DNA of 64,000 nt, from positions 8,244 to 72,243 of the forward strand of contig CAYZKD010000001.1 in NCBI GenBank assembly GCA_964479375.1. The letters run 5' to 3'. The notes under the pieces were generated by a model. That model searched no databases, was not told the DNA's origin, and saw only the letters and a program-made list of their open reading frames with translations. The translations under genes and the position numbers were made by a program. This document shows, one piece after another, positions 15,488-23,124 of this stretch. Each line of letters begins with the position of its first letter. Position 1 is the first letter of the stretch. Origin of the DNA: CAYXTC01 sp964479375 (lineage in GTDB: Bacteria > Patescibacteriota > Minisyncoccia > Minisyncoccales > GWA2-38-27).

Positions 15488-16724
15488 TAAATTTTTTGAT
15501 GTCATTCCTCCCGAGAGAGGCATAAAAAAGGAAGAGAAAGAAATCTCCCAAGAGGAAAAACCTAAGAAAAAATTAAAAAAACCTTTTGGAAATAAAGTTA
15601 AGGGAATTGTTATTGTTGTCGCCCTCCTTTTATTATTGCTGGGGGCGAGTATGTTTTTTTTCCAGTCACCGGAAGTGAAGATCTATCCCCGGATAACAGA
15701 CTTAAAATTGGAAGAGGAGGCTATTATTGATTCCTCAACAGAAAAGGCCGATTTTGTGGCTAAAGTTATTCCCGGAGAAATCGTAGAAGTTCAGCAGTCT
15801 GCCGCTAAAGAGTTTTCGGTTACAGGAACTACCTCAGAAGAAAAAAGAGCTACGGGTGTCCTTCGGGTTTACAATGCTTACTCTACCAGTCCCCAGATTC
15901 TAGTGGCTTCTACGAGGTTTGTTTCTGCAGACGGCAAACTTTTCCGTTCTGTTCACCGGGAAACTGTTCCCGGAGGCCATTATGAGGGCGGGGAGTTTGT
16001 CCCCGGCTATGTTGATATTGAAGTAAAAGCAACAGAGCCCGGAGAGGAGTATAACATAAAGCCGACCACTTTTTCCATCCCGGGCTTTGCAGGCACTGAA
16101 CGCTATACTGCTTTTTACGGAAGATCTTTCCAACCCATGGAAGGGGGACATGTAGGAGAGATGGGCCAAGTGACTCAGGAAGACCTTGGCAGAGCAAGAG
16201 AGGAGGTTTTAAATCAGGCAAAGTCGGAAAGCAGAGATTCTCTTGAAAGGAGGGTATCTGAGGACTATGAAATTGTAGCAGAAACAATTACCCAAGAAGT
16301 TCTTTCTGAAAACGCTTCAGCAGAAGCCGAGGAAGCAACAGAAACTTTTGATTATCAGGTTGAAATAAAGACCACGGGGCTGTCTTTCAAGAAAAGTCAT
16401 TTAGAAGAGTTTGCCAATAACCTTATCAACCTAAGTCTGCCCGAGAAAAGGAAAATAAAAGAGGGCAGTCGGGAATTTGATTATTCTTTTTTGGAAGCGG
16501 GGATGGAAACGGCAAATCTTAAGGTTTTAGTTGAGGCAAAGGCCTATTACGATTTAGATCTGACAGCCATAAGGGAGTTTTCGGTCGGACAGACCGAACA
16601 AGAGGTAAGGATTATGCTTGAGAGCCAGCCCGGCATTGAAAAAACAGAGCTGGATTTAGGCGCTTTCTGGAACAGGCGGTTTCCCAAAAAACCCGAGGAA
16701 ATAACAGTGGAGATTTGCCTTTGA
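15480..16724 (+). CDS. single-pass membrane protein, partner of the PilM-like ATPase
   Basis: A lysine-rich cytosolic segment of about 40 residues is followed by one transmembrane helix (GIVIVVALLLLLLGASMFFF, near residues 44-63) and a roughly 350-residue extracytoplasmic part. The latter has beta-rich stretches reminiscent of baseplate-J-like proteins annotated in this phylum (RATGVLRVYNAY, GYVDIEVKATEPGEEYNI), and ends EITVEICL. No catalytic motif is visible. The 8-nt overlap with the preceding gene implies a shared function. I do not recognise a precise family. Confidence 0.55.
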   Translation: MSNKFFDVIPPERGIKKEEKEISQEEKPKKKLKKPFGNKVKGIVIVVALLLLLLGASMFFFQSPEVKIYPRITDLKLEEEAIIDSSTEKADFVAKVIPGEIVEVQQSAAKEFSVTGTTSEEKRATGVLRVYNAYSTSPQILVASTRFVSADGKLFRSVHRETVPGGHYEGGEFVPGYVDIEVKATEPGEEYNIKPTTFSIPGFAGTERYTAFYGRSFQPMEGGHVGEMGQVTQEDLGRAREEVLNQAKSESRDSLERRVSEDYEIVAETITQEVLSENASAEAEEATETFDYQVEIKTTGLSFKKSHLEEFANNLINLSLPEKRKIKEGSREFDYSFLEAGMETANLKVLVEAKAYYDLDLTAIREFSVGQTEQEVRIMLESQPGIEKTELDLGAFWNRRFPKKPEEITVEICL

Positions 16725-16757
16725 GTCTTGACTTAATTGAGAAAATTTGATAGGTTA

Positions 16758-16763
16758 TATAAT
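16758..16763 (+). promoter_or_regulatory. -10 box of infA promoter
   Basis: TATAAT at 16758-16763 ends 5 nt before the infA ATG. A candidate -35, TTGAGA at 16737-16742, leaves a short 15-nt spacer; TTGACT at 16728 is 24 nt away. The -10 position again implies a leaderless message. Confidence 0.5.
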
Positions 16764-16768
16764 TACAA

Positions 16769-16993
16769 ATGTCAAAAACAGATAAAAATACGCATCGCAC
16801 GCAAGGCGTTGTTTTAGAAAATTTGCCCAGCACCAATTTTAAGGTTAAGCTAGAGGACGGAAGAGAAATAATTGCTCATTTAGCCGGGAAATTGAGGATT
16901 CATAGAATTAAAATTTTACCGGGAGACAACGTTACAGTTGAAATGAGTCCCTATGACGAAAGCAGAGGCAGAATAGTTTATCGAAACAAATGA
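16769..16993 (+). CDS. infA: translation initiation factor IF-1
   Basis: A 74-residue OB-fold factor that occupies the 30S A site during initiation. Core motifs are QGVVLENLPSTNFKVKLEDG, IIAHLAGKLRIHRIKILPGD and the C-terminal MSPYDESRGRIVYRNK. It opens the infA-rpmJ-rpsM-rpsK-rpsD-rpoA-rplQ block in the classical order and has its own promoter. Confidence 0.97.
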   Translation: MSKTDKNTHRTQGVVLENLPSTNFKVKLEDGREIIAHLAGKLRIHRIKILPGDNVTVEMSPYDESRGRIVYRNK

Positions 16994-17015
16994 ATGGTTG
17001 GGCAGATGAAAAATT

Positions 17016-17129
17016 ATGAAGGTCAGGCCCTCAGTCAAGAAAATTTGTAATCATTGTAAGATCGTCCGCAGAAAGGGGCGTGTTTATGTTATCTGTTCTA
17101 ACCCTAGACACAAACAGAGACAAGGATAA
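17016..17129 (+). CDS. rpmJ: 50S ribosomal protein L36
   Basis: A 37-residue protein found by reading the gap between infA and rpsM. It begins MKVRPSVKKICNHCKIVRR and ends CSNPRHKQRQG. The zinc site is C11, C14, C27 and H32, the zinc-binding form of L36. The stop at 17127-17129 is 3 nt before the rpsM ATG. Confidence 0.96.
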   Translation: MKVRPSVKKICNHCKIVRRKGRVYVICSNPRHKQRQG

Positions 17130-17132
17130 ATT

Positions 17133-17522
17133 ATGCCGAGAATAGCAGGCACCAATATACCAGATCAAAAACAGATTGAAATAGCCCTAACGCATATCTA
17201 TGGAATAGGGAGGAGTTTGAGTAGAAAGATTCTTAAAGAGGCGGGCATTAAGCCCCAAGAAAAGGTCTCTGGCTTAAAGGCAGAGGAGATCAATAGGTTA
17301 AGGGATATAATTGAGAAGAACTATACTACAGAGGGCGATCTAAGAAGAAGAACTATAACTGACGTTAAAAGGTTGAAGGAAATTGGATGCTGGCGGGGGA
17401 TGAGGCATCGTAAGGCCCTTCCCGTAAGGGGCCAGCGCACCAAAACAAACAGCAGGACTGTAAGGGGAAATGTTAGAAAGACTGTCGGTTCTGGAAAAAG
17501 ACCTGCTCCTGAAGCCACCTAA
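17133..17522 (+). CDS. rpsM: 30S ribosomal protein S13
   Basis: Head protein contacting the P-site tRNA and forming bridges to the 50S subunit. It starts MPRIAGTNIPDQKQIEIALT, has a helix-hairpin-helix with THIYGIGRSLSRKIL, and the C-terminal signature RGMRHRKALPVRGQRTKTNS. 129 residues. Confidence 0.98.
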   Translation: MPRIAGTNIPDQKQIEIALTHIYGIGRSLSRKILKEAGIKPQEKVSGLKAEEINRLRDIIEKNYTTEGDLRRRTITDVKRLKEIGCWRGMRHRKALPVRGQRTKTNSRTVRGNVRKTVGSGKRPAPEAT

Positions 17523-17527
17523 TAATT

Positions 17528-17980
17528 ATGGGAAAAAAAAGAGTTGTTAAAAAAAGCGAAGAGGAGTTAATTAAAGAGGGGGAGAAAGTAGAAGCGGGAG
17601 TAAAGAAAGAGATTAAATCTTCAGCAGCCCCTCAGAGAAAAGAGGGCAGGATTTATATCGCCTCCTCTTACAATAACACGGCTATAACCCTTACCGATGC
17701 CAAGGGCAATGTTTTGACTTGGGCAAGCGCAGGCTCTATAGGGTTTAAAGGAACCAAAAAAGCGACTCCATTCGCCGCTTCCAAGACGGCAGAGGCTATT
17801 GCTCTTGCTGCCAATAAAATAAAGATGAAGAAATTTTCAGTTTTTATTAAGGGTATTGGAGGAGGACGGGATTCTGCTTTAAGGTCTCTGGCTGCCCGCG
17901 GCCTTGAGATTGTTTCTATTAAGGAATGCACTCCCATTCCTCACAATGGTTGCAGGCCGCCTAAAGCAAGAAGAGTATAA
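17528..17980 (+). CDS. rpsK: 30S ribosomal protein S11
   Basis: Platform protein near the mRNA exit. The core GRIYIASSYNNTAITLTDAK then GNVLTWASAGSIGFKGTKK and the end CTPIPHNGCRPPKARRV are diagnostic. An N-terminal extension of about 35 lysine- and glutamate-rich residues makes it 150 residues, longer than the usual 120-130. Confidence 0.98.
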   Translation: MGKKRVVKKSEEELIKEGEKVEAGVKKEIKSSAAPQRKEGRIYIASSYNNTAITLTDAKGNVLTWASAGSIGFKGTKKATPFAASKTAEAIALAANKIKMKKFSVFIKGIGGGRDSALRSLAARGLEIVSIKECTPIPHNGCRPPKARRV

Positions 17981-17982
17981 TT

Positions 17983-18612
17983 ATGAAAGAGAATAAGTGT
18001 AAAATCTGTAGAAGGCTGGGAACGAAACTTTTTCTTAAGGGAGAGAGGTGTTTTTCCCAAAAATGCGCGGTTCTCAGAAAGCCCTATCCCCCTGGCCAAA
18101 AAAGCAAAAAAAGGAGAAGAAATGTTTCAGAATATGGCAAAGAACTTCAGGAAAAGCAAAAACTGAAGAGATGGTATCATCTCAAAGAGAGTCAGTTTAG
18201 AAGTTATGTTCTGGGCGCCTTAGCCAAAAGAGGAGGGGCGGAAGACGCCGGGACATTTTTAATCCAAAAGTTAGAGAAAAGACTTGACAACGTGCTTTTC
18301 AGGATGGGAATAACTTCTTCCCGCCAAAGGGCTAAACAGATAGTAGGACATGGCCACGTTTTAGTAAATGGAAGAAAAATAGACACCCCATCTTACGAGG
18401 TTAAGAAAGGAGATGTTGTCTCCCTTAATCCCGAAAGTTTGGAAAAGGAAGGACTGAAGGATACGCCCTCTCTGCTTAAAAAATATGAGGCTGCCCCTTG
18501 GATTAATTTAAATAAAACAAAAGTAGAGGCAAAAATTGTCGGAGAACCTTCTATTGAGGATGTTGTTCCTCCTGCTGAGGTCTCTGCCATTTTTGAGTTT
18601 TACTCAAGATAA
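17983..18612 (+). CDS. rpsD: 30S ribosomal protein S4, zinc-containing form
   Basis: 16S rRNA assembly-initiator of 209 residues. The N-terminus has four cysteines, CKIC and then C-x4-C in GERCFSQKCAV, the zinc-binding version of S4. The S4 RNA-binding domain follows: LEKRLDNVLFRMGITSSRQR then AKQIVGHGHVLVNGRKIDTP. It ends PAEVSAIFEFYSR. In many bacteria S4 represses the alpha operon; no leader structure was identified here. Confidence 0.98.
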   Translation: MKENKCKICRRLGTKLFLKGERCFSQKCAVLRKPYPPGQKSKKRRRNVSEYGKELQEKQKLKRWYHLKESQFRSYVLGALAKRGGAEDAGTFLIQKLEKRLDNVLFRMGITSSRQRAKQIVGHGHVLVNGRKIDTPSYEVKKGDVVSLNPESLEKEGLKDTPSLLKKYEAAPWINLNKTKVEAKIVGEPSIEDVVPPAEVSAIFEFYSR

Positions 18613-18631
18613 TAAAACTTAAATAAACTAT

Positions 18632-19561
18632 ATGATTGTTCTACCCAAACCACCTAAAGTTGTTGATAAAAAAGATAATCGGGCTCGTATTGAAATCGAG
18701 GGTCTTTATCCCGGCTACGGATTGACAATCGGAAACAGCTTAAGAAGGGTTTTGCTTTCTTCTTTGGAGGGAGCGGCCATTACCCAGATTAAGATCAAAG
18801 GCGTACAGCATGAATTTTCCACTATTTCGGGCGTCTTAGAGGATGTAATTACCATAATGATGAATTTAAAAAAAGCTAGGTTTAGAATGCACACAGGCGA
18901 GCCCCAGAAAGCCACTCTTAATGCGAAGGGGGAAAAGAAGGTTTCTGGGAAGGATTTTAAATTTCCCAGTCAGGTGGATTTGATAAATAAAGACTGTCAT
19001 GTGGCTACTTTGACCAGCAAGAACGCAGAATTGGAAATAGAGGCCACTATCGAAAAGGGGGTGGGGTATGAACCCGTAGAAAGAAGAAAGAGGGAAGGAA
19101 AACTGGAAATAGGCGTTATCCCGGTGGACGCTGTTTTTACCCCGGTGAGGAAAGTAAGCTATAGCATAGAGAATATGAGGGTAGGGGAAAGAACGGATTT
19201 TGACAGACTAGCCGTGGAGATAGAAACAGACGGCTCTTTGTCTCCGGAAGAGACCATATCTCAAGCCTCCAATATTCTGGTTGAACACTTCTCTTTGATC
19301 GCCTTGATCGCCGGCAAGGAGAAAAAGACTGAAAAAAAAGAATCTCCCAAGAAAGAAGACTTCAGAAAAATGAAAGTTGACGACTTGGAGCTCTCTCTCA
19401 GGGTGAAAACCGCACTTCAGGGTAATAATATTAAGACAGTGGGCGGCATTTTAAAGAAGAAAGAAGACGATCTTTTAAGTCTTCCCGGTATGGGAGATCA
19501 GGGCCTTAAAGAGATAAAAAAGGCCTTGAAGAAATACGGATTAGAACTTAAATCAGGCTAG
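18632..19561 (+). CDS. rpoA: RNA polymerase subunit alpha
   Basis: Dimeric scaffold of RNA polymerase. The N-terminal domain has the conserved GYGLTIGNSLRRVLLSSLEG near residue 28 and later NMRVGERTDFDRLAVEIETD. A charged linker around residues 228-245 leads to a C-terminal domain with helix-hairpin-helix motif LPGMGDQGLKEIKKALKKYG, which binds UP elements and activators. 309 residues is normal. Confidence 0.98.
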   Translation: MIVLPKPPKVVDKKDNRARIEIEGLYPGYGLTIGNSLRRVLLSSLEGAAITQIKIKGVQHEFSTISGVLEDVITIMMNLKKARFRMHTGEPQKATLNAKGEKKVSGKDFKFPSQVDLINKDCHVATLTSKNAELEIEATIEKGVGYEPVERRKREGKLEIGVIPVDAVFTPVRKVSYSIENMRVGERTDFDRLAVEIETDGSLSPEETISQASNILVEHFSLIALIAGKEKKTEKKESPKKEDFRKMKVDDLELSLRVKTALQGNNIKTVGGILKKKEDDLLSLPGMGDQGLKEIKKALKKYGLELKSG

Positions 19562-19563
19562 AG

Positions 19564-19923
19564 ATGAACAAGCAGAAAAGAGGAAGAAAATTTTCAAGGA
19601 AAAATCAACAAAGAAAAGCAATGATTAAATCATTGATATCTTCCCTTTTCTTAAAGGAGAAAATAAAAACCACAGAGGCCAAAGCCAAAGAAGCGGCACC
19701 TTTTGCGGAAAAGGCTATCAGCAGGGCCAATAAAGGAGGAGTCCAGGCCATTAGGATACTGAATAAAGACTTTAGCAAAAAAGTAGTTCAAAAACTGATT
19801 CAAGAGATAGCCCCGCTTTTTAATACAAGGAAAGGAGGGTACACCAGAATTATCAAAACGGAGCCTCGAAAGTCAGACGGGGCCAGAATGGCTATTATTG
19901 AGTTGGTAGAGAAAACCAAGTGA
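19564..19923 (+). CDS. rplQ: 50S ribosomal protein L17
   Basis: Exit-tunnel-rim protein of 119 residues. Motifs are the basic N-terminus GRKFSRKNQQRKAMIKSL, then LISSLFLKEKIKTTEAKAKE, and the C-terminal GGYTRIIKTEPRKSDGARMA. It ends the alpha operon in the usual place; its TGA overlaps an upstream GTG in the rplM frame. Confidence 0.96.
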   Translation: MNKQKRGRKFSRKNQQRKAMIKSLISSLFLKEKIKTTEAKAKEAAPFAEKAISRANKGGVQAIRILNKDFSKKVVQKLIQEIAPLFNTRKGGYTRIIKTEPRKSDGARMAIIELVEKTK

Positions 19924-19928
19924 TTATT

Positions 19929-20279
19929 ATGGAGAGAAAAACACATAACATTAATGCCGAGAACAAAATTTTGGGACGCTTTGCTACCAGAGTGGCTAAT
20001 TTGCTGAGAGGAAAAAACAAGCCTGATTTTAGGCCTGACGCTGATTTGGGAGACTTCGTAGTTGTAAATGATATAGACAAGTTGAAATTCAGCGGCAATA
20101 AAGAGAGCAATAAGATCTATTACAGCCACAGTGGATATCTGGGGCACCTAAAGAAAGAACCCTTGGGGAAAATGTTCGAAAGAAGCCCAGAAAAGGTTTT
20201 CAGGAAAGCAGTTTATGGCATGCTTCCCAAGAACAAGTTGAGGGACATCCAGATTAAAAGACTTAAATTCCAGCAATAG
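19929..20279 (+). CDS. rplM: 50S ribosomal protein L13
   Basis: Early-assembly 50S protein. I start it at the ATG at 19929 (MERKTHNINAENKILGRFAT); an in-frame GTG at 19920 would add MII and overlap rplQ. Core motifs are DFVVVNDIDKLKFSGNK, then YYSHSGYLGHLKKEPLGKMF and AVYGMLPKNKL. At 116 residues it is shorter than the 142 of E. coli. rplM-rpsI is a near-universal pair. Confidence 0.95.
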   Translation: MERKTHNINAENKILGRFATRVANLLRGKNKPDFRPDADLGDFVVVNDIDKLKFSGNKESNKIYYSHSGYLGHLKKEPLGKMFERSPEKVFRKAVYGMLPKNKLRDIQIKRLKFQQ

Positions 20280-20281
20280 TT

Positions 20282-20716
20282 ATGCCTACTAAAACTACCA
20301 AAAGGAAAACTTCTAAAGAAAAAAACAAAAAATACCTTGAAGCTGTGGGGAAAAGGAAAACGGCTGCAGCCCGGGTTCGTCTTTTTGAGGGAGGCAAAGG
20401 TGAAATTATAGTAAACAGCAAGGATTATAAGGATTATTTTCCCACCCCAGAGCTGCAGAAGATAGTGACCGCAGCCATGGAGGAAATGGAGTGCCTGAAT
20501 AAGTTTGATTTGTCAGTAAAGGTAGCGGGCTCGGGTGTGCATTCTCAGGCTGAGGCAGTAAGGCATGGAACAGCCCGCGCCCTAGTGGAGTTCAACGAGG
20601 ATTTTAGGAAGAAGCTAAGAAAAGCAGGATTTTTGACCAGAGACCCCAGACAGAGAGAGAGGAAGAAATTCGGTCTTAAGAGGGCTAGAAGGGCAAGGCA
20701 ATGGCGCAAGAGATAA
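20282..20716 (+). CDS. rpsI: 30S ribosomal protein S9
   Basis: Head protein whose C-terminal arginine tail reaches the P-site tRNA. It contains AVGKRKTAAARVRLFEGGKG, the core GGVHSQAEAVRHG-like GSGVHSQAEAVRHGTARALV, and the invariant-type end RARRARQWRKR. A lysine-rich N-terminal extension of about 20 residues brings it to 144. It is the last gene before the terminator at 20787. Confidence 0.97.
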   Translation: MPTKTTKRKTSKEKNKKYLEAVGKRKTAAARVRLFEGGKGEIIVNSKDYKDYFPTPELQKIVTAAMEEMECLNKFDLSVKVAGSGVHSQAEAVRHGTARALVEFNEDFRKKLRKAGFLTRDPRQRERKKFGLKRARRARQWRKR

Positions 20717-20786
20717 GATGTTAAAGATGTTAAAAAAGTATTATTTAGAAGAGGAATAAGACAAAGAGCGGACCCATTCCTATATC

Positions 20787-20824
20787 ACCGATGCAGGGAA
20801 ATGACCCTGGTCGGTTTTTTTTAA
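20787..20824 (+). terminator. intrinsic terminator after rpsI
   Basis: A stem formed by ACCGA-TG-CAGGG and CCCTG-G-TCGGT around an AAATGA loop is followed by eight T. It lies 70 nt after the rpsI stop and probably ends the infA-to-rpsI transcription unit. Confidence 0.8.
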
Positions 20825-20831
20825 TTTAAAA

Positions 20832-21533
20832 ATGCGTCAAAAAAAGCTTTATCCCCCAACATCTTAAGGATTTTCGATCACGGGGACTATATTCATCAAT
20901 TAATTATACGTGCTCTTTGGGACCAAGGGCATAAAAGTGGTCTGTTCTGAGATCGATTTCTTCTCAGGGGATAATATAGGGCAGGGCAGATGCTATTGTC
21001 AGCGATCGCAAGAGGTACCATGTTCTTGATACAAAAAGCAGCAACAGATTTTCTTTCAAGGGGCTTAAAGAATTCAAGCCTGAAAATGTTTGCCAGATTC
21101 AGCCGCATGTCCCCATTTCAAGCCTTCCAAAGGCATTCTGCTTTATACAAACAAGAATAATTAGGATCTTAATGTTCTTCGGGAAGTTAGAGAATAGCAT
21201 ATTTACTCGCCGCGCTTTGATATTTCCAAAAATGAAAAGCAACGCGGTTAGAATATATTGGCAGGTCGGACCCCTAGACGAGCAGTCAGAATCTTGCGTT
21301 CTAAGACTAAGAGTTTGTTATTGACTATGATTCCAATATGGCGGGGACCCTTATTGCCAATTTGAAAATTTTTCAAAAAAATAAAAGCAGGATTAATCTC
21401 CGCTCGTTTAGCTGATTATCCCAGAAACCAAGAATGCCGTTAATGTCAGTTTAAGGAAATCTGTTCTGCGACAGGCCCGGGAGGAATGAGGTGGAAGAAG
21501 TTTGAAAAGAAAACCGACAATTTAGGGGATTAA
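20832..21533 (+). pseudogene. decayed Cas4/RecB-like PD-(D/E)XK nuclease
   Basis: No intact frame exists, but joined frames read as one nuclease. In order: MRQKKLYPPTS at an ATG; DHGDYIHQLIIRALWD; GIKVVCSEIDFFSGD; GRADAIVSDRKRYHVLDTKS, with the G-x2-D and D-x-K acid/lysine pair of the PD-(D/E)XK fold; then FKPENVCQIQPHVPISSLPK. Near the end, LADYPRNQEC then C-x3-KEIC recalls the cysteine cluster of Cas4 and AddB-type exonucleases. At least two frameshifts and several stops (one between the last cysteines) interrupt it. No CRISPR array is visible. The frame assembly is mine and the family call is moderate. Confidence 0.65.
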
Positions 21534-22877
21534 GGGTTCAGAGCAAAAGAAGCTTCCTTCAGAAAGCAAACACAATTTATTTATCCCTTGGTACCAAAGT
21601 ATCTCGGGATCGGGAAATTCCGCTAGATCACAGGAATTTATTTTGCCTCTGTTATCAATTTCAGAGACTTTTATTTTATCGCCGGTATTGAATATTAAGT
21701 AGTGGGAAGTATACCAGAAGACATTCTTTAATGGCTCTGAGAAGCGGCTGAGAAAAAGGGTCTCGCCTTTTTTTCTTTGGGGCTGGTCTGTAATATCTTC
21801 GAGAAAAACTATCCATATTTCAGAATCATTGAAATAGGCTATTTTTTTATTGTTGGGGGAAACCTTTAGCCCCTCAATCTTATCTGATATTTTTTGGAAT
21901 TCTTTTTCTGGATTTGTTAAGTAAAAGGTCTTCCCCTCTAAAAGAGCAATGTGGAACCCTATTTTATCCACTTTGTATTTGGTTTCTTTTTTAACGGAGA
22001 TGGGGGAGTTGGTTATTCTTTCCCGGAACAGAAGATCGTAGTCAGTCTTAACAATAAACCCTTCCTGGTCTAAGAAATAGATGCCGTCTTTTTCCAGAGA
22101 GGCGGTTACCACTTTTTTTAAAGATTTTTCTTTCCCCAGTTCTGATAATTTATTTTCTTTCAGGTAGAATATTCGGGAAGGGTTCCCTGGGTGGAAATAT
22201 ACCCGGAGAGGGCCCGAGAGACCCAGTTTTTCCAAAGAAGCGGGCAGAGGGAAAATATCTAAAAGGAAATAGCTAATTTCTCCTGAAACAGCTACTTTTA
22301 AAAAAGCATATTCTCCGTCAGGGGTGATTTCCAAGGAGATTAAATCTACATTTTCTTTTGAGATATCCTCTTTCTTTATGAGGTGGCTTTTAAGGTTTTT
22401 ATCCACTTCGACCAGCTTTAGAGACCACATCTCTTCCCTCGACTCCAGCATTATGGTCTTTTGTCCTCGGGTGGAAAAGAAAGAATTCTCGATGTCTTTG
22501 GAGATTAGTTGAAACACCGGTTCTCTGGGAATCAAGACTACGTTTTTCGCTTCTGTCACCCCCCCTTTTTCTATTTCCAAGGTCTTCTTCCAGGGGCAAT
22601 AATTTTCTTTTTCTATGCTAAAGCTGTGTTTGCCCGGCAAGATGTTTTCAATAAGAAGGGATCCGAAAAAGCCGTCTGTCCTTTCCTTTTTCTTGTTGTC
22701 TAAAAAGACATTAGTTGCCTTTGGAACAGTCTTGCAGAAGAACATACCGGGCTTGATAACCCCTTTTTCTTTCCAACTAAAACGCCACCCCATAGAGTAA
22801 AAAACAATAAGGGGCGACGCGACTAAAAAAAGTGCGGCAAAGAAGACAAAAATGATTCTGCGGGTTTTTCTTCTCAT
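21522..22877 (-). CDS. membrane-anchored PEGA-domain protein
   Basis: About 451 residues starting at MRRKTRRIIFVF; upstream codons in frame to 22934 are AT-rich and look untranslated. One N-terminal helix (IIFVFFAALFLVASPLIVFY) anchors the protein, followed by a PEGA-like beta domain (ATNVFLDNKKKERTDG, then LLIENILPGKHSFSIEKENY). The remaining 330 residues look like a beta-propeller-type repeat array. Such proteins are widespread and uncharacterised in this phylum and are probably displayed outside the membrane. It converges on the nuclease pseudogene, overlapping its end. Confidence 0.7.
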   Translation of the reverse strand: MRRKTRRIIFVFFAALFLVASPLIVFYSMGWRFSWKEKGVIKPGMFFCKTVPKATNVFLDNKKKERTDGFFGSLLIENILPGKHSFSIEKENYCPWKKTLEIEKGGVTEAKNVVLIPREPVFQLISKDIENSFFSTRGQKTIMLESREEMWSLKLVEVDKNLKSHLIKKEDISKENVDLISLEITPDGEYAFLKVAVSGEISYFLLDIFPLPASLEKLGLSGPLRVYFHPGNPSRIFYLKENKLSELGKEKSLKKVVTASLEKDGIYFLDQEGFIVKTDYDLLFRERITNSPISVKKETKYKVDKIGFHIALLEGKTFYLTNPEKEFQKISDKIEGLKVSPNNKKIAYFNDSEIWIVFLEDITDQPQRKKGETLFLSRFSEPLKNVFWYTSHYLIFNTGDKIKVSEIDNRGKINSCDLAEFPDPEILWYQGINKLCLLSEGSFFCSEPLIP

Positions 22878-23084
22878 GTAATTGAATTTTATCAGAAAAA
22901 AATTAATATAAAAAGGTCTGTTATTTTTTAACACCGTGGCGGGGGCTCAAAGAACGATTTGCCGCTCCAAGAGGTCCTTGCTGTGGATAGAGCCGTTTGT
23001 TGTTTGCCCTTTCGGATCCAGAAAGAACGCTTATTTAAACAACGAACACAAAAGCGAATTGATAGTCCGTCTTTGCGTGGCTGC

Positions 23085-23113
23085 TTGTCATTTGTCCTAT
23101 TTTGAATTAAGAT
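23085..23113 (+). promoter_or_regulatory. murA promoter
   Basis: TTGTCA (23085-23090), 17-nt spacer, TAAGAT (23108-23113), 11 nt before the ATG. The rest of the 22878-23084 gap between the divergent PEGA gene and murA holds nothing I can identify. Confidence 0.6.
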
Positions 23114-23124
23114 AGTATATAAAG

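Noticed and set aside
22935..23084. RNA gene between the PEGA gene and murA
   Set aside because: No tRNA fold, terminator or conserved RNA motif was found.
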